64,000 bases of DNA. It comes from Actinokineospora enzanensis DSM 44649 (lineage in GTDB: Bacteria; Actinomycetota; Actinomycetes; Mycobacteriales; Pseudonocardiaceae). Location of the stretch: positions 62,001 through 126,000 of the forward strand of contig NZ_KB894405.1 of the NCBI RefSeq assembly GCF_000374445.1, given 5' to 3'. The notes beneath the pieces are model-generated. The model did not search any database and had not been told where the DNA came from. It saw only the letters and a program-made list of their open reading frames with translations. A program made the translations under genes and the position numbers. Numbering within the stretch: the stretch's first letter is position 1; every line of letters starts with the position of its first letter. Of this stretch, positions 1 to 9,005 are shown piece after piece.

Positions 1-1
1 C

Positions 2-262
2 GACTCCGATCCGGACGGTCTCGACCACGCCACGCTCCAGGGTTGTCAGGTGCTCACGAACGACCAGAACGTGGAGACGCTCGAAGGCACCTGCATCGCG
101 CAGAACGCCAAGGAGCACCGGATGGCCTCGGGTCCGCTGGCCGACTACAAGGTCGACGGCGGCGAGGGCACGACCGGCCTCGCGGGTGTCATCGGCGTCG
201 CGGTGACCGTGGTCGTCGCGGGCGGGCTGTTCTGGGTGCTGCGCAGGCGCCCGGCCAAGTGA
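2..262 (+). CDS. PDGLE-domain protein of cobalt ECF transporter (5' end outside window)
   Basis: Only the last 86 codons are in the window; the frame is open from base 2. It contains a PDGLD motif close to the visible start, which is the signature of the PDGLE domain found as a CbiN-like partner or as the C-terminal tail of CbiM in cobalt/nickel ECF transporters. A single membrane helix lies near the C-terminus (about VIGVAVTVVVAGGLFWVL) and ends in an arginine-rich cytoplasmic tail. It is followed after 10 bases by cbiQ and then cbiO, which supports a role in the membrane part of the cobalt uptake complex. Whether it is fused to CbiM cannot be seen from here. Confidence 0.8.
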   Translation, partial: DSDPDGLDHATLQGCQVLTNDQNVETLEGTCIAQNAKEHRMASGPLADYKVDGGEGTTGLAGVIGVAVTVVVAGGLFWVLRRRPAK

Positions 263-272
263 GCCCGGCCCA

Positions 273-1025
273 GTGAGCGCCGGACACGCGCATCCGCTGC
301 ACCGGCCGGGCGACTCGCCCGTGCACCGGTTGGCGCCGCAGGTCAAGATAGTCGCCGCCGTGTCGGCGGTGCTGTGCGTGGTTTCCACGCCACGCGAACG
401 CTTCTGGGCCTTCGGCGTCTACTTCGTACTGCTCTGCGCGGTCTGGGCGATCGCGCGCATCCCGCCGGGCTGGCTGGCGCCGCGCGCGCTCATCGAGGCG
501 CCGTTCGTCGTGCTGGCACTGGTTTTCCCGTTCGTCGCGGGTGGACCGACGGTCGCCTTCCTCGGGATCACGGTGTCGGAGCACGGTCTGCTGTCCGGCT
601 GGAACATCCTCGCCAAGGGCACGCTCGGCGTGCTGGCCTCGCTGACCCTCGCGGCCACGACCTCGCCCGGCGAGCTGATCGTCGGCCTGCAACGACTGCG
701 GGTGCCGAACATGGTGGTCACCATCGCCACGCTGATGATGCGCTACCTGGAGGTCATCGGCGACGAGGCCAGGCGGATGCGGCTGGCCCGGATCTCGCGC
801 GGCCACGACCCGCGCTTCCTCTGGCAGGTCGGCGCCACCGCGCGCGGCGTCGGCACGCTGTTCGTGCGCAGCTACGAGCGCGGCGAGCGGGTGCACCTGG
901 CGATGGTCTCGCGCGGCTGGACCGGCGCCATGCCCGACCACGGCGGCCCCGCCGGGCGCGCGGCCTGGCTGGCCGGGCTCGCCCCGACCGTCCTGGCGGC
1001 CGTCGTGCTAGGCATTGCCCTGTGA
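273..1025 (+). CDS. cbiQ: Cobalt ECF transporter transmembrane protein CbiQ
   Basis: The 250-aa protein is the T component of an energy-coupling factor transporter: it couples the substrate-binding membrane partners to the CbiO ATPase. It has several hydrophobic helices (about residues 27-45, 48-65, 72-90, 108-125 and 228-249) and the conserved cytoplasmic coupling region, including LARISRG and ERGERVHLAMVSRGW near residues 172-215. The length is normal for the family. The start is a GTG 10 bases after the preceding stop; its stop codon overlaps the cbiO start by four bases (GTGA), so the genes are translationally coupled. Cobalt rather than nickel as substrate is inferred from the PDGLE neighbour and from the cobalamin genes at 57-59 kb. 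Confidence 0.93.
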   Translation: MSAGHAHPLHRPGDSPVHRLAPQVKIVAAVSAVLCVVSTPRERFWAFGVYFVLLCAVWAIARIPPGWLAPRALIEAPFVVLALVFPFVAGGPTVAFLGITVSEHGLLSGWNILAKGTLGVLASLTLAATTSPGELIVGLQRLRVPNMVVTIATLMMRYLEVIGDEARRMRLARISRGHDPRFLWQVGATARGVGTLFVRSYERGERVHLAMVSRGWTGAMPDHGGPAGRAAWLAGLAPTVLAAVVLGIAL

Positions 1026-1756
1026 GCGAACCCCCCGCCCTGCTCGTCGACCGGCTCGCCTACGCCTACCCGGACGGGCACCAGGCGCTCTACGGGGTGA
1101 GTCTCACGGTCCGGCCGGGGGAGCGGGTGGCCGTGCTCGGCCCCAACGGCGCGGGCAAGACCACGCTGGTGCTGCACCTCAACGGCGTGCTTACCGGTCA
1201 GGGCCGGGTCGAGGTGGCCGGGCTGCCGGTGGCCAAGCCGAACCTCAAGGAGGTCCGCCGCCGGGTCGGCATCGTCTTCCAGGACCCCGACGACCAGCTG
1301 TTCATGCCCACCGTGCGGGACGACGTCGCGTTCGGCCCGGCCAACTTCGGCCTGCGCGGCGACGAGCTGGACGCGCGGGTGAAGCGGGCGCTGGACGACG
1401 TGGGCATGGCCGGGCACGCCGACCGGTCGCCCATGCACCTGTCCGGCGGGCAACGCCGCCGGGTCGCACTGGCCACCGTGCTGGCCTGCGACCCGGACAT
1501 CCTGGTGCTGGACGAGCCGTCGGCGAACCTGGAGCCGCGGGCCCGCCGCGAGCTGGCCGAGGTGCTGCTCGGCCTGGACCGGACCATGCTCATGGTCACC
1601 CACGACCTGCCCTACGCGCTGCAGCTGTGCCCGCGCGCGGTGCTGATCGACGGCGGCGTGGTGGTGGCCGACGGGCCGACCCGCGACCTGCTGGCCGACG
1701 CCGACCTGCTCGCCGCGCACCGGCTGGAACTTCCGTTCGGGTTCCGACTCGACTAG
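1022..1756 (+). CDS. cbiO: Cobalt ECF transporter ATP-binding protein CbiO
   Basis: The 244-aa ABC ATPase energises cobalt import. Visible motifs in order: Walker A GPNGAGKT (about residues 39-46), Q-loop FQDPDDQLF, ABC signature LSGGQRRR, Walker B ILVLDEP, and switch histidine VTHD. The Q-loop followed by DQLF and the DDVAFGPAN stretch are typical of ECF-type ATPases. The GTG start overlaps the cbiQ stop; an upstream extension of the frame would run antisense-like through cbiQ and is not credible. It is the last gene of the transporter operon. The following 430 bases hold a riboswitch for another operon. Confidence 0.95.
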   Translation: MSEPPALLVDRLAYAYPDGHQALYGVSLTVRPGERVAVLGPNGAGKTTLVLHLNGVLTGQGRVEVAGLPVAKPNLKEVRRRVGIVFQDPDDQLFMPTVRDDVAFGPANFGLRGDELDARVKRALDDVGMAGHADRSPMHLSGGQRRRVALATVLACDPDILVLDEPSANLEPRARRELAEVLLGLDRTMLMVTHDLPYALQLCPRAVLIDGGVVVADGPTRDLLADADLLAAHRLELPFGFRLD

Positions 1757-1816
1757 GGTCCGCCGTGGTAAGACGGTCGAAGGATCGCGAACTGAATATC
1801 GGGCCGCTAGAGCTGG

Positions 1817-1998
1817 GCGCGGGAGAGTCCCCGGGTGACACCGGGGCACCGAAGGAGCAAACGTCCCCGTCAATCTCTCAGGTAAAGCTACCGTTCCAGC
1901 CAGGCCGCTCTGGAAAGCAGACGTGAGTTCGGCGTCTCACCCACGGTGCAAGCCGCGTTCGCGGCGAAGCTCTCAGGTGCCATGACAGAGGGGGAGTT
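1817..1998 (+). promoter_or_regulatory. Tandem glycine riboswitch upstream of gcvT
   Basis: Two glycine aptamers are visible. The first has the conserved GGGAGAG (1821-1827), the core CCGAAGGAGCAA (1849-1860), TCTCAGGTAAA (1875-1885) and CTCTGGAAAGCAG (1908-1920). The second has GGTGCAAGC (1945-1953), CTCTCAGGTGCC and GACAGAGGGGGAG (1984-1996); its 5' strand is shorter than usual and lacks an obvious GGGAGAG, which is common for tandem glycine aptamers whose P1 is reduced. In this family glycine binding switches on glycine cleavage genes, and gcvT starts about 190 bases downstream. No clear intrinsic terminator was found in the expression platform, so control of translation or Rho access is as likely. 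Confidence 0.9.
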
Positions 1999-2052
1999 CC
2001 AGCGCCGGTACCCCTATGCCGGTGCACGACGAGGAGCTCCCGGACATGTCGG

Positions 2053-2108
2053 CACCGCACCACCCCACCATTATCACCCACCACCATCACCCACCACCAT
2101 CACCACCG
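2053..2108 (+). repeat. CAC-rich low-complexity repeat in gcvT leader
   Basis: Between the riboswitch and gcvT the leader becomes almost G-free and contains the 13-base unit CACCCACCACCAT twice in tandem (2075-2087 and 2088-2100) plus partial copies either side. A G-poor, C-rich RNA stretch resembles a Rho-loading (rut) sequence, which would give the riboswitch a termination-based output. That role is inference; the repeat itself is plain in the sequence. Confidence 0.7.
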
Positions 2109-2189
2109 GTCACGCTGCGGCACGCGTGCCCGGCGTGTCACGCTGCGCACACGGTCGCACCACAGGCGCGTGAAGGAGATCCCACTTCC

Positions 2190-3290
2190 ATGAGCACCCC
2201 CTCCCCGCTGCACGCGGTGCACGAGGCCCTCGGCGCCTCGTTCACCGACTTCGCAGGCTGGGCGATGCCCCTGCGCTACGGCAGCGAGCTGGCCGAGCAC
2301 AAGGCCGTGCGCACCGCCGCGGGTCTGTTCGACCTCAGCCACATGGGCGAGATCGAGCTGACCGGCCCGGAGGCCGCGCGCGCCCTGGACTACGCGCTGG
2401 TGGGCAAGCTGTCCGCGGTGAAGCCGGGCAAGGCCCGCTACACGATGATCTGCGACGCGGACGGCGGCGTGCTCGACGACCTGGTCGTCTACCGGCTCGC
2501 GGCGGAGAAGTACCTGGTGGTCGCCAACGCCTCGAACGGGCCCGCGGTCGCCGCCGCGCTGCGTGAGCGCGCCGAGGAGTTCGACGTGACGGTCGACGAC
2601 CGGTCCGCCGACGTCGCGCTGATCGCCGTGCAGGGCCCGACCTCCGCGGCCATCATCGGCGCGGTCACCGACGCCGACCTGGACGCGCTGGCCTACTACG
2701 CCAGCGTGCCCACCACGCTCGCCGGGCACGACGTGCTGCTCGCCCGCACCGGCTACACCGGCGAGGACGGCTTCGAGGTCTACGTGGACGGCCCGCTCGC
2801 CGCCGACGTGTGGCAGGCGCTCACCGCCGCGGGCGAGCCGCACGGGCTGGTCCCGGCCGGGCTGGCCTGCCGCGACACGCTGCGGCTTGAGGCGGGCATG
2901 CCGCTCTACGGCAACGAGCTGGGCGCCGACCTCACCCCCTTCGACGCCGGTCTCGGCCGGGTCGTCAAGTTCGACAAGGCCGACGGCTTCGTCGGCCAGG
3001 CCGCGCTGGAGCGCCGCCGGGACGCCGACGTCCCGGAGCGGGTCCTGGTCGGCCTGGTCGGCACCGGCAGGCGCGCCGCCCGACACGGGTACCCGGTGCT
3101 CGACGCGGGCGGCGCCGAGATCGGTACGGTCACCAGCGGCGCCCTCTCGCCGACCCTCGGGCACCCGATCGCGCTGGCCTACGTGCCGGTCGCGGTCAGC
3201 GCACCCGGGACCGCGCTGTCGGTGGACATCCGCGGCACGGTGGCCCCGGTCGAGGTCGTCAAGCTGCCCTTCTACCAGCGTCCCGCCTGA
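2190..3290 (+). CDS. gcvT: Glycine cleavage system aminomethyltransferase (T protein)
   Basis: The 366-aa T protein transfers the one-carbon unit from the aminomethyl-lipoyl H protein to tetrahydrofolate and releases ammonia. Characteristic segments are [22 protein letters not shown], the [14 protein letters not shown] stretch that lines the folate site, and [12 protein letters not shown]. The ATG at 2190 follows GAAGGAGAT at 2172-2180. An in-frame ATG at 2016 lies just after the riboswitch and would add 58 residues read from the CAC repeat, so it is rejected. It is the first gene of the gcvT-gcvH-glyA operon; gcvP is not in this window. Confidence 0.96.
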   Translation: MSTPSPLHAVHEALGASFTDFAGWAMPLRYGSELAEHKAVRTAAGLFDLSHMGEIELTGPEAARALDYALVGKLSAVKPGKARYTMICDADGGVLDDLVVYRLAAEKYLVVANASNGPAVAAALRERAEEFDVTVDDRSADVALIAVQGPTSAAIIGAVTDADLDALAYYASVPTTLAGHDVLLARTGYTGEDGFEVYVDGPLAADVWQALTAAGEPHGLVPAGLACRDTLRLEAGMPLYGNELGADLTPFDAGLGRVVKFDKADGFVGQAALERRRDADVPERVLVGLVGTGRRAARHGYPVLDAGGAEIGTVTSGALSPTLGHPIALAYVPVAVSAPGTALSVDIRGTVAPVEVVKLPFYQRPA

Positions 3291-3310
3291 CCAGGGAGAT
3301 CGAGAACCAG

Positions 3311-3694
3311 ATGAGCTACCCGGAGAACCTGCGCTACACCGAAGAGCACGAGTGGGTCGACCCGGCGGACCCGACGGCCGCGATGGTTGGCGTGACCAAG
3401 TACGCCGCCGACTCGCTCGGCGACGTGGTCTTCGTGCAGCTGCCCGACGTCGGCGCCAAGCTCACCGCGGGCGAGCCGTGCGGGGAGATCGAGTCCACCA
3501 AGTCGGTCTCCGACCTGTACGCCCCGGTGGCCGGGGTGGTCGTGGAGATCAACGAGGCGATCGTGGACACCCCCGAGCTGGTGAACACCGACCCGTTCGG
3601 GGACGGCTGGCTCTTCCGCGTGCGGATCGAGGGCACCGCCGAGCTGCTGTCCGTCGACGAGTACCTGGAGCACATCAAGGAAGACGGCTCATGA
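3311..3694 (+). CDS. gcvH: Glycine cleavage system H protein
   Basis: The 127-aa lipoyl carrier shuttles the aminomethyl group between the P, T and L proteins. The lipoylation site is in [13 protein letters not shown], with the acceptor lysine at residue 64. The N-terminal EEHEWV and the [12 protein letters not shown] stretch match the family, and the length is normal. It starts 20 bases after gcvT with AGGGAGATCGAG before the ATG, and its stop overlaps the glyA start (ATGA at 3691-3694), implying coupled translation in fixed proportion. Confidence 0.97.
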   Translation: MSYPENLRYTEEHEWVDPADPTAAMVGVTKYAADSLGDVVFVQLPDVGAKLTAGEPCGEIESTKSVSDLYAPVAGVVVEINEAIVDTPELVNTDPFGDGWLFRVRIEGTAELLSVDEYLEHIKEDGS

Positions 3695-4962
3695 GCACGT
3701 TCGCGCAGCCGCTGGCGGAGGTGGACCCCGAGGTCGCCGCCGCCGTCGCGGCCGAGCTGCACCGGCAACAGTCCACCCTGGAGATGATCGCCTCGGAGAA
3801 CTTCGCCCCGGTCGGCGTGCTGGAGGCGCAGGGCTCGGTACTGACCAACAAGTACGCCGAGGGCTACCCGGGCCGCCGCTACTACGGCGGCTGCGAGCAC
3901 GTGGACGTGGTCGAGCGGCTCGCGATCGAGCGGGTGAAGGCGCTGTTCGGCGCCGAGCACGCGAACGTGCAGCCGCACTCGGGCGCGTCGGCGAACGCGG
4001 CGGCCATGTCCGCGGTGCTGAACCCGGGCGACACGATCCTCGGGCTGGACCTGGCGCACGGCGGCCACCTCACGCACGGCATGAAGCTCAACTTCTCCGG
4101 CAAGCTGTACAACGTGGTGGCCTACCACGTCGACCGCGAGACCGGACGGGTCGACATGGCCGAGGTGGAGCGGCTGGCCCGCGAGCACAAGCCGAAGCTG
4201 GTCGTGGCGGGCTGGTCGGCCTACCCCCGGCAGCTCGACTTCGCCGAGTTCCGGCGGATCGCCGACGCGGTGGACGCGCTGCTGATGGTCGACATGGCCC
4301 ACTTCGCGGGCCTGGTGGCCGCCGGGCTGCACCCCAGCCCGGTCCCGCACGCGCACCTGGTCACCACCACCACGCACAAGACGCTCGGCGGTCCGCGCGG
4401 CGGTGTCGTGCTGTGCACCAAGGACCTGGCCAAGAAGGTCAACTCGGCGGTCTTCCCCGGTCAGCAGGGCGGCCCGCTTGAGCACGTGATCGCGGCCAAG
4501 GCGGTCGCGTTCAAGGTCGCCGCCTCCGAGGAGTTCGCCGAGCGGCAGCGGCGGGTACTCGAAGGTGCGCGGATCCTGGCCGACCGGCTGTCCGCCCCGG
4601 ACTGCGCCGAGGCAGGCGTGAAGGTGTCCAGCGGCGGCACCGACGTGCACCTGGTCCTGGTCGACCTGGTGGACTCGGAGCTGGACGGGCAGCAGGCCGA
4701 GGACCGGCTGCACTCGATCGGCATCACCGTCAACCGCAACGCGGTCCCGTTCGACCCGCGCCCGCCGATGGTCACCTCGGGCCTGCGCATCGGCACCCCG
4801 GCGCTGGCCACCCGTGGCTTCGACGCGGAGGACTTCGCCGAGGTCGCCGACGTCATCGCGGTCGCGCTGCGGCCCGAGCTCGACGACCAGACCGGCACCA
4901 AGCTGCGCGACCGCGTGGACGTGCTGGTCCGGCGCCGCCCGCTCTACCCGGAGCTGGGCTGA
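3691..4962 (+). CDS. glyA: Serine hydroxymethyltransferase
   Basis: The 423-aa PLP enzyme interconverts glycine plus methylene-tetrahydrofolate and serine plus tetrahydrofolate. The PLP lysine lies in [14 protein letters not shown] (Lys230); other family marks are MIASENFAP, the [11 protein letters not shown] stretch, QPHSGASAN and GIRIGT-like [13 protein letters not shown]. It begins inside the gcvH stop codon. Together with gcvT and gcvH under the glycine riboswitch it allows excess glycine to be converted to serine, and sdaA next door takes serine to pyruvate. A strong hairpin follows at 4969-5007. Confidence 0.97.
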   Translation: MSTFAQPLAEVDPEVAAAVAAELHRQQSTLEMIASENFAPVGVLEAQGSVLTNKYAEGYPGRRYYGGCEHVDVVERLAIERVKALFGAEHANVQPHSGASANAAAMSAVLNPGDTILGLDLAHGGHLTHGMKLNFSGKLYNVVAYHVDRETGRVDMAEVERLAREHKPKLVVAGWSAYPRQLDFAEFRRIADAVDALLMVDMAHFAGLVAAGLHPSPVPHAHLVTTTTHKTLGGPRGGVVLCTKDLAKKVNSAVFPGQQGGPLEHVIAAKAVAFKVAASEEFAERQRRVLEGARILADRLSAPDCAEAGVKVSSGGTDVHLVLVDLVDSELDGQQAEDRLHSIGITVNRNAVPFDPRPPMVTSGLRIGTPALATRGFDAEDFAEVADVIAVALRPELDDQTGTKLRDRVDVLVRRRPLYPELG

Positions 4963-4968
4963 CCGACT

Positions 4969-5007
4969 CCCGCCCGCCCCGACCCCACCGCGGCCGGGGC
5001 GGGCGGG
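4969..5007 (+). terminator. Strong GC hairpin between glyA and sdaA
   Basis: Thirteen bases at 4969-4981 (CCCGCCCGCCCCG) pair perfectly with 4995-5007 across a 13-base loop. There is no U tract, as usual in high-GC actinomycetes. It would reduce or end transcription after glyA, so sdaA is either read through partially or has its own promoter. Confidence 0.65.
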
Positions 5008-5029
5008 GACCCTGGGAAGTGAGGCTGTC

Positions 5030-6403
5030 ATGGCGGTCAGCGCCTTCGACCTGTTCAGCATCGGCATCGGCCCCTCCAGCTCGCACACCGTCGGCCCGAT
5101 GCGCGCCGCCCTGATGTTCACCTCCCGCCTGCGCGACACGGGCCTGCTCAAGGAGACGGTCCGCGTCCGCGCCGAGCTGTTCGGCTCCCTCGGCGCGACC
5201 GGCCACGGCCACGGCAGCGACAAGGCCGTGCTGCTGGGCCTGGAGGGCGAACGCCCCGAGGACGTCGACACCGACCTCGTGCCCTCCCGCGTCGCCGCCA
5301 TCCGCGCGGCCGGTCGGCTGAAGTTGCTGGGCGAACACGAGATCACGTTCGCCGAGGACGGCGACCTGGTGATGCACCGCCGCAAGGCATTGCCGTTGCA
5401 CCCCAACGGGATGACGTTCGCGGCCTGGGACGCGGCGGGGCAGGAGCTGGCCCGGCGGACGTACTACTCGGTCGGCGGCGGGTTCGTGTTGGACGAGAAC
5501 TCCGCCGACGGCCCGGTGATCTCGGCCGACACGACGCCGGTCCCGTTCCCGTTCCGGACCGCGGCCGAGCTGTTGCGGCACTGCGAGACCGGGGGGCTGT
5601 CCGTCGCCCAGGTCATGCTGGCGAACGAGCTGGTGTGGCGGAGCGAGGACGAGGTCCGGTCCGGGCTGCTGCACATCTGGCAGGTGATGCAGGACTGCGT
5701 CGCTCGCGGGTGTGAGCAGGACGGGGTTCTGCCCGGGGGGTTGAAGGTTCCTCGGCGCGCGCGGGCCCTGCACGCGAAGTTGCAGGCCGAGGACGGGTCG
5801 GACGACCCGCTGTACGTGATGGACTGGGTGACGTTGTTCGCCCTCGCGGTGAACGAGGAGAACGCCTCCGGTGGGCGGGTCGTCACCGCGCCCACCAACG
5901 GCGCCGCCGGGATCATCCCGGCCGTGTTGCACTACTACACGCGGTTCTTGTCGGTGGCCGATGACGACGGTGTCGTCGACTTCCTGTTGACCGCGGCGGC
6001 CATCGGGGTGGTGCTGAAGGAGACCGGGTCCATCTCCGGGGCCGAGGTCGGCTGCCAGGGCGAGGTCGGGTCCGCCTGCGCCATGGCAGCCGCCGGGCTG
6101 ACCGCGGTGCTGGGCGGGTCGGTGGCCCAGGTGGAGAACGCCGCCGAGATCGGGTTGGAGCATCACCTCGGGCTGACCTGCGACCCGGTCGGTGGGCTGG
6201 TGCAGATTCCCTGCATCGAGCGGAACGCGGTCGGGTCCACCAAGGCGATCAACGCCTCGCGGATGGCGCTGCGCGGGGACGGTACCCACGTGGTGCACCT
6301 GGACAAGGTCATCAAGACCATGCGCGAGACCGGCGCCGACATGCACACCAAGTACAAGGAGACGGCGCGCGGCGGCCTTGCCCTGAACGTCATCGAGTGC
6401 TGA
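5030..6403 (+). CDS. sdaA: L-serine ammonia-lyase (single-chain, Fe-S type)
   Basis: The 457-aa enzyme deaminates L-serine to pyruvate and ammonia with a [4Fe-4S] cluster. The N-terminal beta domain carries [15 protein letters not shown]; the alpha domain carries [14 protein letters not shown], the cysteines of [17 protein letters not shown], and [18 protein letters not shown], which supply cluster ligands. The length matches fused single-subunit enzymes. The ATG at 5030 follows GGGAAGTGAGG. Its place after the riboswitch-controlled glycine operon suggests it drains serine made by GlyA. Confidence 0.95.
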   Translation: MAVSAFDLFSIGIGPSSSHTVGPMRAALMFTSRLRDTGLLKETVRVRAELFGSLGATGHGHGSDKAVLLGLEGERPEDVDTDLVPSRVAAIRAAGRLKLLGEHEITFAEDGDLVMHRRKALPLHPNGMTFAAWDAAGQELARRTYYSVGGGFVLDENSADGPVISADTTPVPFPFRTAAELLRHCETGGLSVAQVMLANELVWRSEDEVRSGLLHIWQVMQDCVARGCEQDGVLPGGLKVPRRARALHAKLQAEDGSDDPLYVMDWVTLFALAVNEENASGGRVVTAPTNGAAGIIPAVLHYYTRFLSVADDDGVVDFLLTAAAIGVVLKETGSISGAEVGCQGEVGSACAMAAAGLTAVLGGSVAQVENAAEIGLEHHLGLTCDPVGGLVQIPCIERNAVGSTKAINASRMALRGDGTHVVHLDKVIKTMRETGADMHTKYKETARGGLALNVIEC

Positions 6404-6431
6404 CCCGCGTGCGCGGAAACCAGCGGATGGA

Positions 6432-6602
6432 CTACGCGGCCGTGGCGACCAGGTGCCTCGGGGAGTCGACCTCGGCGGCCTCGATCACCAGCGGGTGCCG
6501 GTCGGCCGACAGGTCCTCGCACCCGGGCTCCGTGCACCCCTCCGAGCCGACCAGCGTGCCATGACAGTGCTCGACCCCGGCGACACAGTCCACACAGGTC
6601 AC
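6432..6602 (-). CDS. Small Cys-rich conserved protein coupled to ku
   Basis: A 56-aa reading frame begins with GTG at 6602, overlapping the ku stop by four bases (GTGA), and ends at TAG 6432-6434. It starts TCVDCVAGVEHCHGTLV and has five cysteines and several histidines in its first 30 residues, arranged C-x2-C-x6-C-x-H followed by two further Cys, which suggests a metal site. I recall similar short Cys-rich proteins in other actinobacteria but cannot name a family. The coupling, the coherent composition and the lack of a competing gene make it likely real. Function unknown. Confidence 0.7.
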   Translation of the reverse strand: MTCVDCVAGVEHCHGTLVGSEGCTEPGCEDLSADRHPLVIEAAEVDSPRHLVATAA

Positions 6603-7546
6603 GAAGCCCTCCTCGCCCCCGATGCCGCCGCGACCGCCGCCTCCAGCTCCTCGCGGCTCATCTTCGATCGCCCCTTGATGTCGAGCTCCCGGGCCATCTT
6701 GTCCAGCTCGGCCTTGCTGAGGCTACCGAGGTCCACCTTCTCCTCGGCGGAACCGGACCGGCGTTTCTTCCGGCTCTCCACGCTCTTGCTGAGCGCCTCG
6801 AACAGGTCCACCACCTTGGTGGGTGAACTCGGTTCCTCGCCTGCGACGACTTCCCGCCCCTGCTTCTTGTCCTCGATGAGCTGTTCGACCCGTTGCGTGT
6901 AGGTGTCGTGGTAGTCGTGCGGGTTCCAGTCGTCCACCATGGAGTCGATCAGGCTGATGGCCAGGTCGAGCTCCTTGCCGCGCGCGGTGGTGATCTCCGG
7001 CAGGGACTTGATCTCCTTGGCCGGGTCGCGGATGTCCTCGACGAACAGCAGCGTGGTCAGGAGCAGCAGGTCGTCGTCGCCCGCGCGGATGGCGGTCAGG
7101 TATTCCTTGCCGCGCATCACGAAGGTGGCCACGCCCGCCCGGTTCGTCTTGCGCATGGCCTGGAGCAGCAGGCCGTAGGCCTTGCCGTACTCCTCCTTCG
7201 ACGGCGACAGCCAGTAGGTCTTCTGGTAGTGGATCGGGTCGATCTCGTCCAGGTCCACGAACGAGCTGATGTCGATCGTGCGCGAGCGACCCGGCGCGAT
7301 CCGGTCCAGCTCCTCCGGCTCGATGATCACGTACTCGCCGCCGCCGATCTCGGCACCCTTGACGATGTCGGAGTACGCGACCTCCTTGCCGGTCCGCTCG
7401 TTGACCCGCTTGTAGCGGATACGGTCGGAGGTGCCGCGTTCGAACTGGCGGAAGCTGATGGTGTGGTCCTCGGTGGCGCTGTACAGGTCCACCGGCACCG
7501 TCACCAGGCCGAAGTTGATCGCCCCGTGCCAAATCGGTCGTGCCAC
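6599..7546 (-). CDS. ku: Non-homologous end-joining protein Ku
   Basis: The 315-aa protein is a bacterial Ku homodimer subunit that rings DNA ends and recruits LigD. It opens with ARPIWHGAINFGLVTVPVDLY, which is the conserved Ku N-terminus, and has the beta-barrel core (EYVIIEPEEL, HYQKTYWLSP). The C-terminal 80 residues are basic and include a SAP-like stretch (SKAELDKMARELDIKGRSKMS), as in actinobacterial Ku with DNA-binding tails. The GTG at 7546 is chosen because GGGGAGG lies seven bases upstream; the ATG at 7570 lacks a ribosome site. No ligD is visible here. Confidence 0.95.
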   Translation of the reverse strand: MARPIWHGAINFGLVTVPVDLYSATEDHTISFRQFERGTSDRIRYKRVNERTGKEVAYSDIVKGAEIGGGEYVIIEPEELDRIAPGRSRTIDISSFVDLDEIDPIHYQKTYWLSPSKEEYGKAYGLLLQAMRKTNRAGVATFVMRGKEYLTAIRAGDDDLLLLTTLLFVEDIRDPAKEIKSLPEITTARGKELDLAISLIDSMVDDWNPHDYHDTYTQRVEQLIEDKKQGREVVAGEEPSSPTKVVDLFEALSKSVESRKKRRSGSAEEKVDLGSLSKAELDKMARELDIKGRSKMSREELEAAVAAASGARRAS

Positions 7547-7610
7547 CGCTTGCCTCCCCGCTCGCGTCATCCGCGCACAGTCTGACCCATCCGGGGGACA
7601 AAAGTCCTGT

Positions 7611-8402
7611 TCAGCGCTCGTCCGTCAGCAACCCGGCACGCAGCGTCTCCAGGGTCCTGGTCAACAGGCGGGACACGTGCATCTGGGAGACACCGATCTT
7701 CTCGGCGATCTGGGTCTGGGTCATGTTCCGGAAGAAGCGCAGCATCAGGATGCGGCGTTCCCGCTCGGGCAGCTTCTCGATCAACGGGCGCAGCGACTCG
7801 TGGTCCTCGATGCCGCGCAGGGTCGAGTCCTCCTCGCCGAGCGTGTCGGCCAGCGGGTCGGAGTCCGGGTCACCGGAGGACAGCGCCTCGTCCAGGGACA
7901 CCGACTGGTACACCTGGCCCGCCTCCAGGCCCTCATACACCTCCTCGCGGTTCATCCCCAGGTGGGTGGCGATCTCGCTGGGGGTCGGGGCCCGGCCGAG
8001 GCGCTGGGACAGCTCGTTGCTCGCGGCCGTGATGGTCAGGTGCAGCTCCTTCAACCGGCGCGGCACCCGCACCGCCCACGCGGTGTCCCGGAAGTAGCGC
8101 CGGACCTCGCCCATGATGGTGGGGACGGCGAAGGACAGGAAGTCGATGCCGCGGCCCGGGTCGAACCGGTCCACCGCGTGGATCAGGCCGACCGTCGCCA
8201 CCTGGGTGAGGTCCTCGCGGCCCACGCCGCGGTGTGTGAACCGCAGCGCGATGTGCTCGGCCAGCGGCAGGTGCCCGGTCACCAGCTTGTCCCGCACGGC
8301 CTCGCGGCGCGTGTCCTCGGCCGACAGCTCGACCAGCTCGACGAACAACGGGGCCAGGTGCGTGTACTCGTGGGTCGGGCCGGTCTGCGACTCGGCGCTC
8401 AC
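7611..8402 (-). CDS. RNA polymerase sigma factor, SigB/SigF/SigG subfamily
   Basis: The 263-aa protein has sigma-70 region 2 (EDLTQVATVGLIHAVDRF, then SFAVPTIMGEVRRYFRD), region 3 (about residues 115-190) and region 4 with its helix-turn-helix (TQTQIAEKIGVSQMHVSRLL). Absence of region 1.1 and the ST-x-R-rich linker are typical of the stress/sporulation subfamily controlled by partner switching. The GTG start at 8402 overlaps the stop of the upstream anti-sigma gene (GTGA), so the sigma factor and its probable inhibitor are made together. Target promoters cannot be assigned from this window. Confidence 0.93.
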   Translation of the reverse strand: MSAESQTGPTHEYTHLAPLFVELVELSAEDTRREAVRDKLVTGHLPLAEHIALRFTHRGVGREDLTQVATVGLIHAVDRFDPGRGIDFLSFAVPTIMGEVRRYFRDTAWAVRVPRRLKELHLTITAASNELSQRLGRAPTPSEIATHLGMNREEVYEGLEAGQVYQSVSLDEALSSGDPDSDPLADTLGEEDSTLRGIEDHESLRPLIEKLPERERRILMLRFFRNMTQTQIAEKIGVSQMHVSRLLTRTLETLRAGLLTDER

Positions 8403-8953
8403 CCGCCACCCGCCGTCCTCGCGCGCGACACCGCGATCCGGGCCACCGGCCTGCCCTCGGCGTCCGGGCGCACGTCGTGCGTGACGCGGTCGACCAGGGC
8501 CGCGAGCACCTGCCAGCCGAACGACTCCGGGTCGGCGCCGCCGCCGTCGACGGCGGGCACCGACGCCTCGAAGCCCACGGTCGCCGGGCCATGCACGAAC
8601 TCGCAGGTCACCTGCGCCCCCGGGGCGGCCAGCCCGATCAGCGTCGAGCACACCTCGTCCACCGCCAGGGTGAGGTCCGAGATGGCGTCCAGGTCCAGGT
8701 CCAGCATGGCCGCCACGGTGCCCGCGACCGACCGCACCACCGGCAGGTTCGCCAGGTGGGCGGTCACCCGCATCTCGACCCGCTCGCCCACCGGGGCCAT
8801 CCCGGGGAGGCCGCGCAACGGCAGGTAGCCGGGCACGAAGCCACCGCCGGTGGTGTGTTCGCCGCTTTCGGTCATCGCCGCGGTGCTCCGGTCATGTGGC
8901 TCACGTACCCACATTCGCGCGCCGGGACACGTCCGCGTTCGGGTGGCACTCAT
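8399..8953 (-). CDS. Anti-sigma factor, RsbW-like HATPase
   Basis: The 184-aa protein carries a GHKL ATPase fold: the helix LANLPVVRSVAGTVAAML and the N-box region DLTLAVDEVCSTLIGLA. It closely resembles the minus-strand protein at 34039-34425 in layout, including the FGWQVL stretch near the C-terminus. Proteins of this type bind a sigma factor and phosphorylate a STAS antagonist; the cognate sigma factor is probably the overlapping downstream gene. GGAGGAGGG lies seven bases before the ATG at 8953, which supports this start although an ATG at 8875 is also possible. The N-box asparagine is replaced (EVCS), so kinase activity may be weak. Confidence 0.88.
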   Translation of the reverse strand: MSATRTRTCPGARMWVREPHDRSTAAMTESGEHTTGGGFVPGYLPLRGLPGMAPVGERVEMRVTAHLANLPVVRSVAGTVAAMLDLDLDAISDLTLAVDEVCSTLIGLAAPGAQVTCEFVHGPATVGFEASVPAVDGGGADPESFGWQVLAALVDRVTHDVRPDAEGRPVARIAVSRARTAGGG

Positions 8954-9005
8954 CTCAAGCCCTCCTCCGGGTCATGGCGAGTCCCGGCCAAGTCCCGGCG
9001 AGCGG

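Noticed and set aside
6599-7570. ATG at 7570 as the Ku start
   Set aside because: No ribosome site; the GTG at 7546 has GGGGAGG and matches the usual Ku N-terminus.
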